Below, piece after piece: positions 36,284 to 44,642 of a stretch of DNA of 64,000 nucleotides. The stretch is from assembly GCF_018687515.1 (NCBI RefSeq), contig NZ_CP061294.1:1116001-1180000 (forward strand), in the 5' to 3' direction. The notes beneath the pieces are model-generated. The model did no database searches and was not told where the DNA came from. It was given only the letters and a program-made list of their open reading frames with translations. This DNA is from Polynucleobacter sp. MWH-Spelu-300-X4 (GTDB taxonomy: Bacteria > Pseudomonadota > Gammaproteobacteria > Burkholderiales > Burkholderiaceae). Positions within the stretch are counted from its first letter, which is position 1; every line of letters starts with the position of its first letter. The position numbers and the translations under genes are program-made.

Positions 36284-36694
36284 TTATTTAGCAGCGCTCT
36301 TACCATCAACGCTCCACTGACCTGCACCAGCTGAAGCTAACACCAACAAGCCACCAATCACAGCCACATTCTTAAAGAATAATAATTGTGCTACAAACGC
36401 TTGATCTGCTGGCGCTGCCCAAAAAGCATGACCTGCAATAGAGGCTGCCAAGGTGAAGATAGCTAATACAATCGCAGTTACTCTTGTTTGGTAACCTACC
36501 AACAAAGCAATACTTCCCAATACTTCCACTGCAATCGTAACAATTGCAGCCAATGTCGGCGCAGGAATACCCAAGAAACCGAAATAACCGACGGTTGCGG
36601 CAAAACCTGTAATTTTTGACAAGCCGGCCGGCAAAAATAAAGCGACTACCAATAAACGACCAACTAGATTTAATGCATTTTGAGTTTGTTTCAT
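36284..36694 (-). CDS. DoxX family membrane protein
   Basis: A 136-residue inner-membrane protein with four hydrophobic segments and the DoxX opening (NLVGRLLVVALFLPAGLSKITGF). Members are linked to redox processes or stress responses, but the activity is undefined. An AAGGA ribosome site precedes the ATG. It is upstream of the pirin gene, with 37 bases between them. Confidence 0.88.
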   Translation of the reverse strand: MKQTQNALNLVGRLLVVALFLPAGLSKITGFAATVGYFGFLGIPAPTLAAIVTIAVEVLGSIALLVGYQTRVTAIVLAIFTLAASIAGHAFWAAPADQAFVAQLLFFKNVAVIGGLLVLASAGAGQWSVDGKSAAK

Positions 36695-36790
36695 TTGATT
36701 TTCCTTTTCATTTAGTTTTAGTTAGTACTATTTTAGTACGAGTTAGAACTAATTGCAATCCCCTGAATAATATGGGGTTATATCGCATAT

Positions 36791-36808
36791 ACACATGATT
36801 TAATGTGT
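36791..36808. promoter_or_regulatory. Palindrome ACACAT-N6-ATGTGT in divergent promoter
   Basis: Perfect 6+6 inverted repeat with a six-base centre, the geometry of Crp/Fnr-type sites, 69 bases upstream of the CoA-hydrolase gene and between it and doxX. A Crp/Fnr regulator is encoded two genes downstream and could bind it. Adjacent sequence TATCGCATATA resembles the AT-rich repeat in front of scoA. Confidence 0.45.
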
Positions 36809-36876
36809 GTTTATATATGTTGGAAGTAATTTTTAACCTTGCCAATACGAATTAAATATCTATTAAGGAAATAAGC

Positions 36877-38223
36877 ATGGCCATGCCTCTAGAACAAGCC
36901 TACCAACAAAAACTCATCTCCGCTGAGCAAGCCGCGACTTTAGTTAAATCTGGCCACAAGATATTTTTAGGTGAATTCACGCAAGGTGTAGAGGCATTTG
37001 AAGCTGCTTTAGCTTTAAGAAAAAATGAACTTAAAGATGTGATTCTTGTAACAACTACACGCGTAAAACCCATGAAGTGCGTAGAAGCTGATCCCAAAAG
37101 AGAATCTTTTATTTGGAATGACTGGCATTTTTCTGGCTTAGGTCGAAAATTTGGGGAGAAAGGTTTAGCGAGTTATATCCCTCTCTGCTATCACCAAGCC
37201 CCTCAAAATATTGGCTTGTACGAGGATCCAGATATCGTTGTGATACAGGTAGCGCCCATGGATAAAAATGGATTCTTTAATTTCTCAACCAGTTGCTCGA
37301 TGACGCCAGCTTACTGCCGTAAGGGCAAAAAAGTGATTGTAGAAGTTAATGTCCATGCACCTAAATGTCTAGGTGGCTTAGATGAAGCAATCCACATCTC
37401 AAAAGTTAACCATGTCATCGAGGGCCCGAACACACCACTCGTGCAATTACCAGAAATTCCAGCCAGTGAAGCGGATTACAGCATTGCGAAACAGGTGATG
37501 AGTTTGATTGAGGATGGTTCTACGATTCAACTAGGTATTGGCGGCCTGCCTAATATTGTGGGATCGATGATTGCCAACAGTGACCTTAAAGATTTAGGTG
37601 TCCATACTGAGATGTTGGCTGATTCTTATGTTGATATGTATGAGGCAGGACGAATTACAGGCAAGAACAAATCCATTGATAAAGAAAAAATGGTTTACAC
37701 ATTTGCTCTTGGGTCTAAAAAACTCTACGACTTTTTGGATAACAACCCAGTCGCATCAATCTTCCCCGTCTCCTATACCAATGACCCCTATGTCATTGGG
37801 CAGAACCCTAAAGTAGTCGCTATTAATAATGCCATTGAGGTCGATCTATTCTCACAAGTAGCTAGCGAAGCCTCTGGCGCTCGCCAAATATCTGGAACTG
37901 GTGGGCAACTGGATTTCATCATGGGAGCCTACCGATCTGAAGGCGGTAAAGGTCTTATTTGCATTAACTCCACGTTCACCAAGAAAGATGGCACAGTTGG
38001 TTCACGTATTGTGCCCACACTATCTCCTGGAACTATCGTTACCTGCCCAAGATCCATCGTTCATTATGTTGTTACTGAATTTGGTATCGCACAACTTAAA
38101 TCCAAATCCACTTGGGAACGAGCTGAAGCTTTAATTAACATTGCTCACCCAGACTTTAGAGAGCAACTCATTCAAGAAGCTAATAACCTAGGTATTTGGC
38201 GTCAATCTAACAAAATTGCTTAA
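36877..38223 (+). CDS. Acetyl-CoA hydrolase/transferase family protein
   Basis: A 448-residue class I CoA-transferase-fold enzyme, probably a succinyl-CoA:acetate or 4-hydroxybutyrate CoA-transferase, or an acetyl-CoA hydrolase. N-terminal (about 10-200) and C-terminal (about 210-440) CoA-transferase halves are visible, with the GTGGQLDFIMGA motif. The glutamate expected to carry CoA lies in the SQVASEASG region. A TAAGGA ribosome site precedes the ATG. It is followed after 8 bases by a hotdog thioesterase. The pair suggests control of acyl-CoA and organic acid pools. Confidence 0.9.
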   Translation: MAMPLEQAYQQKLISAEQAATLVKSGHKIFLGEFTQGVEAFEAALALRKNELKDVILVTTTRVKPMKCVEADPKRESFIWNDWHFSGLGRKFGEKGLASYIPLCYHQAPQNIGLYEDPDIVVIQVAPMDKNGFFNFSTSCSMTPAYCRKGKKVIVEVNVHAPKCLGGLDEAIHISKVNHVIEGPNTPLVQLPEIPASEADYSIAKQVMSLIEDGSTIQLGIGGLPNIVGSMIANSDLKDLGVHTEMLADSYVDMYEAGRITGKNKSIDKEKMVYTFALGSKKLYDFLDNNPVASIFPVSYTNDPYVIGQNPKVVAINNAIEVDLFSQVASEASGARQISGTGGQLDFIMGAYRSEGGKGLICINSTFTKKDGTVGSRIVPTLSPGTIVTCPRSIVHYVVTEFGIAQLKSKSTWERAEALINIAHPDFREQLIQEANNLGIWRQSNKIA

Positions 38224-38231
38224 TTACATAT

Positions 38232-38663
38232 ATGAATACTGATCTAATCCAACGTATCCAAGATAGCTTTGCTAAACAAAATGCTATGCATCTCATTAAA
38301 GCGACGCTTCCAGTTATTGAAGAAAACCTGATTGAGATTCACATACCTCACTGGGAAGGCATCGAACAACAGCATGGTTATGTGCATGCTGGCGTTGTTG
38401 GGATGATTGTGGATAGCGCTGCTGGTTATGCAGCCATGACGGTAGCCCCAGCAGATGCATCCATTCTTTCCGTAGAATACAAAATCAATATGCTAAGGCC
38501 AGCTGATGGTGAAAAACTAATTGCTCGAGGTGAAGTTGTTAAATCTGGCCGCACCCTTTGCATCACCAAAGGAGAGGTATTTGCAATTAAAAATGGTCAA
38601 TCAACGCTATGCGCTTTGATGCAACAAACCATCATGTTTATGCACGGGAAACCAGAAAAATAA
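38232..38663 (+). CDS. PaaI-type hotdog thioesterase
   Basis: A 143-residue acyl-CoA thioesterase of the PaaI/4HBT hotdog family. It contains the QQHGYVHAGVVGMIVDSAAGYAA segment with the conserved HGG/HAG-like turn and an acidic residue, and the YKINMLRPADGEKLIARGEV strand pair. It lies immediately after the CoA-transferase gene and is probably co-transcribed. The acyl substrate is unknown. Confidence 0.88.
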   Translation: MNTDLIQRIQDSFAKQNAMHLIKATLPVIEENLIEIHIPHWEGIEQQHGYVHAGVVGMIVDSAAGYAAMTVAPADASILSVEYKINMLRPADGEKLIARGEVVKSGRTLCITKGEVFAIKNGQSTLCALMQQTIMFMHGKPEK

Positions 38664-38681
38664 TTTTTAAGAATCGGTAGA

Positions 38682-39362
38682 TTAATCGTTAGAGAAAAAT
38701 CTCAAACCATCATAGTCAATGATTTCAACCGTTCTATAACCACTCTTAACCAATCCCAACTCAATTAACTTTTTCATGGCGACGTTGACGCGTTGCCTTG
38801 AAATACCACATAAATAGCCAATTTCTTCCTGAGACAAATCTACAGCCTTTCTATCCCCCATGTAAAAGACTGGGTTAAATATGGCTGCCAAATTTTTAGC
38901 TATGCTGAGTTCCACCGTTGCGGTTCTTTGATTTCTTAAAGATGATGAATAAGCAATCACTCGTTGATTTAAGAAATTCACCAAGTAATGATTGAAAGGC
39001 AAACTCTCTTTAACCAATGTATTAAATACATGGCTAGGAATTAAAACAATCTCGGTATCACGCAAAGCCGTGGCTTCATATTGCAGTTGTGAATTTTTTA
39101 AAATGGGGGTTTCATTAAACCACCCTCCCTCGATCAACCCACCATAGCTAAAAACCTTACCATCCAAATTTGATGAGCTAACCCTCACTAAACCACTCAT
39201 CACACCACACCAAGACAAGGGCTGATCTCCTCTTTTAAAGAAAATCTCTTGTTTCTTAATAAGTTTAGATGTGGCATTAGAAACAATTAAATGAGCATGA
39301 TGAGCATCTAAGGATGAATACCACGTACATCTTTCAAGAAAGGAAACTACTTTATCGCTCAT
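38682..39362 (-). CDS. Crp/Fnr family transcriptional regulator
   Basis: A 226-residue regulator with an N-terminal cyclic-nucleotide-binding-like beta-barrel (about 15-120), a dimer helix and a C-terminal winged helix-turn-helix (about 165-220) with LSQEEIGYLCGISRQRVNVAMKKLIELGLV. The N-terminal [4Fe-4S] cysteines of FNR are lacking (Cys only at 12 and a few scattered), so it is not an FNR oxygen sensor. It converges on the thioesterase gene. A matching palindrome lies upstream of the CoA-hydrolase gene. Confidence 0.9.
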   Translation of the reverse strand: MSDKVVSFLERCTWYSSLDAHHAHLIVSNATSKLIKKQEIFFKRGDQPLSWCGVMSGLVRVSSSNLDGKVFSYGGLIEGGWFNETPILKNSQLQYEATALRDTEIVLIPSHVFNTLVKESLPFNHYLVNFLNQRVIAYSSSLRNQRTATVELSIAKNLAAIFNPVFYMGDRKAVDLSQEEIGYLCGISRQRVNVAMKKLIELGLVKSGYRTVEIIDYDGLRFFSND

Positions 39363-39488
39363 TAATAATGATCTATAGGTGGTGGTTGATATGGATAGCT
39401 ATCGAAACTGTAACAGCAATCATTTTTTGGTCAATTGCTATAAACCCTTCATAGGCTTAATATAAAGACATCCCACAAGGAGTATTTT

Positions 39489-39743
39489 ATGAATTTATTT
39501 CGCACATCTATCGTCGGCGGGCTATGTTTAGCTAGCTTTCATATGTTTTGGGCTTTGTTGGTGGCTATAGGCTGGGCTCAACCCCTGATGGATATTGTTT
39601 TTAAGCTACATATGCTCAACTCACCATTCCAAGTTCAGCCATTTGACATCTTGCTTGCATTTGGCTTGATTGGCATTACTTTTGCCATTGGCTGTTTTTA
39701 TGGTGCCGTGTTTTATTTCATTAAACGATATTTCACTAAATAA
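39489..39743 (+). CDS. Small hypothetical membrane protein
   Basis: An 84-residue protein with two hydrophobic segments (about 8-30 and 50-78) and a short basic C-terminus (KRYFTK). An AAGGAG ribosome site eight bases before the ATG supports translation. I do not recognise the family. It is followed after five bases by a DUF3147 gene, so the two form a small operon. Confidence 0.7.
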   Translation: MNLFRTSIVGGLCLASFHMFWALLVAIGWAQPLMDIVFKLHMLNSPFQVQPFDILLAFGLIGITFAIGCFYGAVFYFIKRYFTK

Positions 39744-39748
39744 GCTCT

Positions 39749-40099
39749 ATGACTTGGATTATTACTAAATACCTATTAACAGCAGGCATGGTTGTTTTCA
39801 TCTCTGAAGTTGCCAAGCGTAGCGATAAGTTAGGTGGGTTTATTGCAGCCCTTCCGCTAATGACTCTCTTAACGCTCACTTGGCTTTTTATTGAAAATCA
39901 AAGTGATGAAAAAATAGCCAATCATGCCTACTACACCTTTTGGTATGTCATTCCTACCCTACCTATGTTTTTATTATTTCCCTATCTTTTACCCAAAATA
40001 GGCTTTTGGCTAACCTTAGGTGCCAGCATGACCCTGACTATTATCTGCTTTGGTCTATTCGCACTCATCCTGAAAAATTTTGGCATTCAGCTGATATAA
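39749..40099 (+). CDS. DUF3147 family membrane protein
   Basis: A 116-residue inner-membrane protein with four hydrophobic segments. The KRSDKLGGFIAALPLMTLLTLTW segment is typical of DUF3147. Its function is unknown. It closes a two-gene unit ended by a strong terminator. Confidence 0.85.
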   Translation: MTWIITKYLLTAGMVVFISEVAKRSDKLGGFIAALPLMTLLTLTWLFIENQSDEKIANHAYYTFWYVIPTLPMFLLFPYLLPKIGFWLTLGASMTLTIICFGLFALILKNFGIQLI

Positions 40100-40124
40100 A
40101 AAAACCACCCTTTGGGGTGGTTTT
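40098..40124. terminator. Bidirectional terminator
   Basis: AAAACCACCC-TTTG-GGGTGGTTTT with A- and T-rich flanks, between the convergent DUF3147 and His/Met-tail membrane protein genes. Confidence 0.88.
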
Positions 40125-40127
40125 CTA

Positions 40128-40748
40128 TTAGTGCTTGTGGATATTACTATCAGGCTTGATGCTCTGATTAGACATATGATCTCTCATCATCTTCTGATGA
40201 TCGCCCATTTTATTGCTCATATCATTAGCAGAAACAGATGGGCCACCCTGTTCCATTTGATGACCATGAGATACCCCACCCTGATAACCAAGAATAGACG
40301 GGTCTAACATTCCAGCGATCATAGCAATATGACCAAAAACTAAAAATAGTGCGATACAAATTGCATGCACTTTTAATTTACCCATTTGATCTAGCGCTTT
40401 GTTAACCAAACCAAATTCTTGTAAAGCAATCCAGATTAATGGCAGACCAGCAATCACATAAGTGCCTACTGCAATCATATCAATCACTGTTCGCCATTCA
40501 CCCGCTTGCGTAATAGGCATCACAGCGCGAGTCATGATGTAGTAAATAATCCCCACAAAGTAAATGCCTACAGCAATGCCAGAAAATTTATTAAGGTAAT
40601 AAACAGCTCCGTTAAATTTTCTGGTAAATAGCAAGTAAAGTTCAGTAATAGCTAAAGTCTCAGCCAAAATAACTGGAATAGCCATAAAAATAATAAGGTT
40701 CCAAGGCTGGTTAGCAGCCAATAACTCCATGTAATGAGTCATATTCAT
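40128..40748 (-). CDS. Membrane protein with His/Met-rich tail (DUF6803-like)
   Basis: A 206-residue protein with four membrane segments (about residues 16-150) and a polar C-terminal tail of about 55 residues rich in His and Met (GVSHGHQMEQGG, NKMGDHQKMMRDHMSN, NIHKH). It resembles the DUF6803 family as I recall it. The tail looks like a copper or other soft-metal binding region. It is followed, in the upstream direction, by a secreted His/Cys-rich protein gene, which strengthens a metal-related role. No transport motif (such as a P-type ATPase or CDF site) is present. Confidence 0.7.
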   Translation of the reverse strand: MNMTHYMELLAANQPWNLIIFMAIPVILAETLAITELYLLFTRKFNGAVYYLNKFSGIAVGIYFVGIIYYIMTRAVMPITQAGEWRTVIDMIAVGTYVIAGLPLIWIALQEFGLVNKALDQMGKLKVHAICIALFLVFGHIAMIAGMLDPSILGYQGGVSHGHQMEQGGPSVSANDMSNKMGDHQKMMRDHMSNQSIKPDSNIHKH

Positions 40749-40813
40749 CGTGTTTCTCCAAATGTAATGCGACTTAATAATTAGTCACAAATTTAATTAT
40801 TAATATTAAAAAT

Positions 40814-41188
40814 TTAAATAATTAATTTTGGAGGTTTATAAATGAAGTGGATAACTGGATCCGTTACCCATGAAGAATGAATCGATACCAACTGCTCTGT
40901 TAGCAGCGTAAATAAACCAGCATTTAAAGATGGGGACACCACCAAACCTAGGCAACACTGATAGTTATCGCCATGACATAACTGTTTTACATGAGTACTT
41001 GAATGAACATGTTCTACGTTGGTTGACATAAATGCCCCATCGCAATCATGGCTCTCATGCGCTTCTAGTTCTTGGAATGCTATTGTTTGAGAGTGAGAGA
41101 TAACACTAGCACCGCCCATCGGCATCACTGCGGCATGGATTAGACTTGCGAACAAGCTTAAGCACAGAGTTATACAAATTTTTCTCAC
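40814..41188 (-). CDS. Exported Cys/His-rich hypothetical protein
   Basis: A 124-residue precursor with a signal peptide (ending near IHAA, residue 20). The mature part has several His and Cys (ESHDCDG, VEHVHSSTHVKQLCHGDNYQCC) and a C-terminal KPPKLII. The layout resembles small copper-associated proteins of the DUF2946 kind without a match to the CPYC motif. It is probably co-transcribed with the downstream His/Met-tail membrane protein (65-base gap). A periplasmic metal-binding role is inferred. Confidence 0.6.
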   Translation of the reverse strand: MRKICITLCLSLFASLIHAAVMPMGGASVISHSQTIAFQELEAHESHDCDGAFMSTNVEHVHSSTHVKQLCHGDNYQCCLGLVVSPSLNAGLFTLLTEQLVSIHSSWVTDPVIHFIYKPPKLII

Positions 41189-41331
41189 TTTTTCATTTTA
41201 TGCCTATTTAATGAATTTGTCGCCAATCCAAGAAAATCATAAAAATATACATAAATATGAGATGATTAAATCGCTAAGCATATAAAGCCCAATTATTTTG
41301 ACCCTGAGTACAAACATGATGAGGTAAAGCT

Positions 41332-41778
41332 ATGTCTGACCATGATTCAAAAATAGATTCTCTTGAGAAAAAATTTGAGAATTTATTCAATCCTCTAGGC
41401 AACCTCTTAGTCACCATCTTTCATCAACTAGCCTTGTTTGCTATTGGCGCGGCAACCGTCTGGTCTGCTGTTATTTCTTTTTATGAAATGACACATCAGT
41501 CACACGCTGGGATACAAGATTTATTGCTACTATTTATTTACCTTGAAATTGGGGCCATGGTCGGCATTTACTTTAAAACCAACCATATGCCTGTTCGTTT
41601 TTTGATTTATGTTGCTATAACGGCAGTTACACGCTTAATTATTGACTTGGTGAATATCAACCATGAAGTCAGCTGGCAAATATTGATTCTTGGCGGAACA
41701 ATTCTTCTTTTAGCCATTGCTAATGGTGTAGTTCGCTACGCTTCGCACAAATATCCATCCCATTCAAACGCCGACTAA
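41332..41778 (+). CDS. psiE: PsiE family membrane protein
   Basis: A 148-residue inner-membrane protein with four hydrophobic segments matching the phosphate-starvation-inducible PsiE family (LLLLFIYLEIGAMVGIYFKTNHMPVRFLIYVAITAVTRLI). In E. coli psiE expression responds to PhoB and Crp. No PHO heptamers are evident upstream here. Its function is unknown. It precedes an aminotransferase gene by 16 bases. Confidence 0.85.
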   Translation: MSDHDSKIDSLEKKFENLFNPLGNLLVTIFHQLALFAIGAATVWSAVISFYEMTHQSHAGIQDLLLLFIYLEIGAMVGIYFKTNHMPVRFLIYVAITAVTRLIIDLVNINHEVSWQILILGGTILLLAIANGVVRYASHKYPSHSNAD

Positions 41779-41794
41779 TCTACAAGGACTCCCT

Positions 41795-42922
41795 ATGCCT
41801 GGCTTATTACCTAATGTAGACCCAGATGGATTATTAGAGTTCTCCGTCGTTTATACCGACAGATCTCTGAATCATATGTCTAATGAATTTAAACGTGTGA
41901 TGGTTGATATCTCATCTATTCTGAAAGATGTTTACAAGGCGCATTCAACCGTCGTTATTCCAGGCAGCGGCACTTATGGGATGGAAGCAGTTGCCCGTCA
42001 ATTTGCCACCAACAAGAAGTGTCTAATTATCAGAAATGGTTGGTTTAGTTATCGCTGGACTCAAATTTTTGAAACCGGCCACATTAGCAATGACATTCAT
42101 GTACTCAAGGCTCGAAGAGTTGATAGTGCTCCAAATGCACCTTTTGCTCCAGCACCTATCGATGAGGTTGTTCACTTCATCAAAACCGAGAAACCTGCCA
42201 TTGTGTTTGCCCCACACGTTGAAACATCAGCCGGGATGATTTTGCCTGATGACTATCTCAAGAAGATTGGCGAAGCCGTTAAATCAGTAGATGGCCTATT
42301 TGTTCTTGATTGTATTGCCTCTGGCGCTATGTGGGTCGATATGCAAGCATGTCACGTGGATGTACTCATTACTGCACCACAGAAAGGATGGAGTAGCTCC
42401 CCTTGTTGCGCCCTCATTGGACTGAGTGAACGCGCAAGACAAAAGATTGATGGCACAACGAGTACGAGCTTTTCTTGTGACCTAAAGAAATGGCTGCAAA
42501 TCATGGAAACTTACGAAGGTGGCAATCACGTGTACCACACGACCATGCCCACCGATGCTCTTAAGGTCCTTAGAAATGTCATGAAAGAAACTCAAAGTAT
42601 TGGCTTTGAAAAATTACAAAAAGCTCAGCAAGACTTGGGTAATAAAGTAAGAAGTCTTTTAGTAAATAGAGGATTCTCTAGCGTAGCAGCACCAGGCTTT
42701 CAATCACCTTGCGTGGTTGTAAGTTATACGAGCGACCCAGAAATTCAGTCTGGTAAGAAATTCATGAATGTTGGCCTTCAAACAGCCGCTGGCGTACCTT
42801 TACAGTGCGACGAAGGTCCAGAATTCAAAACTTTCCGCCTTGGCTTATTTGGTTTAGAAAAGTTACAAAATATCGATAGAACGGTCAAACATCTAGAACA
42901 CGCTCTAAACACCATAGGCTAA
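41795..42922 (+). CDS. Class V aminotransferase
   Basis: A 375-residue PLP enzyme of aminotransferase class V, related to serine-glyoxylate/alanine-glyoxylate aminotransferases. PLP contacts are visible: GSGTYGMEA near residue 50, FVLDCIASGAMW with the PLP Asp, and TAPQKGWSSSP with the Schiff-base lysine. The amino donor is not determinable. It may be co-transcribed with psiE and converges with oxyR. Confidence 0.87.
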   Translation: MPGLLPNVDPDGLLEFSVVYTDRSLNHMSNEFKRVMVDISSILKDVYKAHSTVVIPGSGTYGMEAVARQFATNKKCLIIRNGWFSYRWTQIFETGHISNDIHVLKARRVDSAPNAPFAPAPIDEVVHFIKTEKPAIVFAPHVETSAGMILPDDYLKKIGEAVKSVDGLFVLDCIASGAMWVDMQACHVDVLITAPQKGWSSSPCCALIGLSERARQKIDGTTSTSFSCDLKKWLQIMETYEGGNHVYHTTMPTDALKVLRNVMKETQSIGFEKLQKAQQDLGNKVRSLLVNRGFSSVAAPGFQSPCVVVSYTSDPEIQSGKKFMNVGLQTAAGVPLQCDEGPEFKTFRLGLFGLEKLQNIDRTVKHLEHALNTIG

Positions 42923-42939
42923 GTATTTTCCGCCTACTG

Positions 42940-43869
42940 CTATTGCTTGGCCAATGGCTTAACTTGGCTAGCCTGATGGACATCGAGCATGACTTTAGCG
43001 ATTGCCAAAAACTCTTCAATTCGTGAAGTAGTTTGCCTAGCAATCAATGCAATTCCGCGCTTGGGCGCTGGAGCAGCTAATGGCCTAGCAATTAAATCAG
43101 TATTTTTAAGAATATCATTTCTAATAGCCATCTCCGGTAATAACGCTATACCTAAGCCAGAGTCGGCCATTTGCACTAGTGTTAGCAAACTAGTTGCCTC
43201 TAAACCATCCACATTAGCCGTCTCAGAACGGCGACAAGCTCTCAAGCTATGCTCACGCAAACAATGCCCCTCTTCTAAGAGCAATAATCGCTCAGCCATT
43301 TTGGCAGGTACGGTCACAGTTTTCCCAGCTAAAGCCTGATCATCGGGTTTAGCAGTCAACCAGAATTCATCCCCATAAAGCTCTTTAACCAAAAGGCCTT
43401 CGGTCTCATAAGGTAGCGCAATAATAGCGAAGTCCAATTGATGTTCATGAATCTTCTGAACTAAATTGGCAGATAGATCCTCACGAAGTCCAATTTTTAA
43501 ATGGGGATAACGCTCGCGGATCACCGGCAATATCTGTGGAAGAACAAAAGGTGCAATAGTTGGAATCGCCCCCAATCGAATCGTCCCAGTCATAGCTTGA
43601 GAGGCCGCTTTAGCGTACTCAACCATATCCTCGGCAGAAGCTAATAATTGCTTGGCCCGAGCAATCATCTCCAGGCCAATAGGTGTTACCGATACATTTT
43701 GGCGGTCACGCTCAATAAGCTGGATGCCCAAACTGTCCTCCAATTCCTTAAGGCCAGCACTTAAAGTCGATTGACTCACGAAACAATGCTCAGCCGCCTT
43801 AGTAAAGTTAAGGTAGTGCCCAACCGCTATCAGATAGCGCAACTGGCGCATAGAAGGCAAAGCGATCAT
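42940..43869 (-). CDS. oxyR: Hydrogen peroxide sensor OxyR
   Basis: LysR-type regulator of 309 residues. It has an N-terminal winged helix-turn-helix (about 8-65) and a sensor domain with the redox pair C203 and C212 in EEGHCLREHSLRAC, spaced exactly as C199/C208 of E. coli OxyR. It is transcribed divergently from ahpC across a region with paired TATCG/CGATA half sites, the classical arrangement for OxyR controlling ahpC and itself. Confidence 0.94.
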   Translation of the reverse strand: MIALPSMRQLRYLIAVGHYLNFTKAAEHCFVSQSTLSAGLKELEDSLGIQLIERDRQNVSVTPIGLEMIARAKQLLASAEDMVEYAKAASQAMTGTIRLGAIPTIAPFVLPQILPVIRERYPHLKIGLREDLSANLVQKIHEHQLDFAIIALPYETEGLLVKELYGDEFWLTAKPDDQALAGKTVTVPAKMAERLLLLEEGHCLREHSLRACRRSETANVDGLEATSLLTLVQMADSGLGIALLPEMAIRNDILKNTDLIARPLAAPAPKRGIALIARQTTSRIEEFLAIAKVMLDVHQASQVKPLAKQ

Positions 43870-43881
43870 ACCGGCTCCTAT

Positions 43882-43907
43882 TATCGGAATATTCGATAAA
43901 TATTATC
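43882..43907. promoter_or_regulatory. Candidate OxyR-binding site
   Basis: TATCG-GAATATT-CGATA (43882-43898), a LysR-type ATC-N9-GAT palindrome, overlaps a second GATA-N5-TATC element (43895-43907) in the oxyR-ahpC intergenic region. The spacing agrees with a four-half-site OxyR operator. Confidence 0.6.
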
Positions 43908-43985
43908 ATATTTATTATCTATACAAATATATCAATATCCCCCAAAATTCACCCATCAATCATTTTTAACCAGAAAGGAAACACC

Positions 43986-44549
43986 ATGTCGATCATTAAT
44001 ACACAAGTTCAACCATTCGCAACTCAAGCCTTCCATAACGGCAAATTCATCACTGTTAGCGATGAAACTCTAAAAGGCAAATGGTCTGTTCTTATTTTCA
44101 TGCCAGCAGCGTTCACATTTAACTGCCCAACAGAAATTGAAGATGCGGCTGACAACTATGCTGAATTCCAAAAAATGGGCGCTGAAGTGTATATCGTGAC
44201 AACTGATACTCACTTCTCTCACAAAGTTTGGCATGAGACTTCACCAGCAGTTGGTAAAGCCAAATTCCCATTAGTAGGCGACCCAACACACACGTTGACA
44301 AGAAGCTTTGGCGTACACATTGAAGAAGAAGGTTTGGCATTGCGCGGCACATTCGTGATCAACCCAGAAGGCGTGATTAAGACTGCTGAAATCCACTCAA
44401 ACGAAATCGCTCGCGATGTATCAGAGACTCTTCGCAAGCTAAAAGCTGCTCAGTACACAGCAGCAAATCCTGGTCAAGTTTGCCCAGCCAAATGGAAAGA
44501 AGGCGCAGCAACATTAACACCTAGCTTGGATTTAGTAGGCAAGATCTAA
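43986..44549 (+). CDS. ahpC: Alkyl hydroperoxide reductase subunit C
   Basis: Two-cysteine peroxiredoxin (187 residues) that reduces hydrogen peroxide and organic peroxides in the cytosol. The peroxidatic Cys47 is in FTFNCPTE and the resolving Cys166 in GQVCPAKW. An AGAAAGGAA ribosome site precedes the ATG. It is followed by ahpF, its dedicated reductase, with an unusual double-hairpin spacer between them, and is divergent from oxyR. Confidence 0.96.
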   Translation: MSIINTQVQPFATQAFHNGKFITVSDETLKGKWSVLIFMPAAFTFNCPTEIEDAADNYAEFQKMGAEVYIVTTDTHFSHKVWHETSPAVGKAKFPLVGDPTHTLTRSFGVHIEEEGLALRGTFVINPEGVIKTAEIHSNEIARDVSETLRKLKAAQYTAANPGQVCPAKWKEGAATLTPSLDLVGKI

Positions 44550-44561
44550 ATTGCACTAATT

Positions 44562-44618
44562 AATAGGCTCTCAATCGAGAGCCTATTGGAGAAATCTTAG
44601 ATTCTCCAATAGGCTTTT
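44562..44618 (+). promoter_or_regulatory. Mutually exclusive hairpins between ahpC and ahpF
   Basis: Segment 1 (44562-44572) pairs perfectly with segment 2 (44577-44587), giving an 11-bp stem with loop AATC. Segment 2, extended (44580-44593), pairs perfectly over 14 bp with segment 3 (44602-44615), followed by TTTT. The two structures share the same AGCCTATT bases, so only one can form. This is an attenuator-like layout, or a leaky terminator/processing hairpin that sets the ahpF to ahpC ratio. Confidence 0.6.
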
Positions 44619-44642
44619 AAAAAAATATACGAGGACACAATC

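Noticed and set aside
38682..39362. FNR-type oxygen sensor
   Set aside because: The N-terminal cysteine cluster needed for a [4Fe-4S] centre is absent, so only the Crp/Fnr family is assigned.
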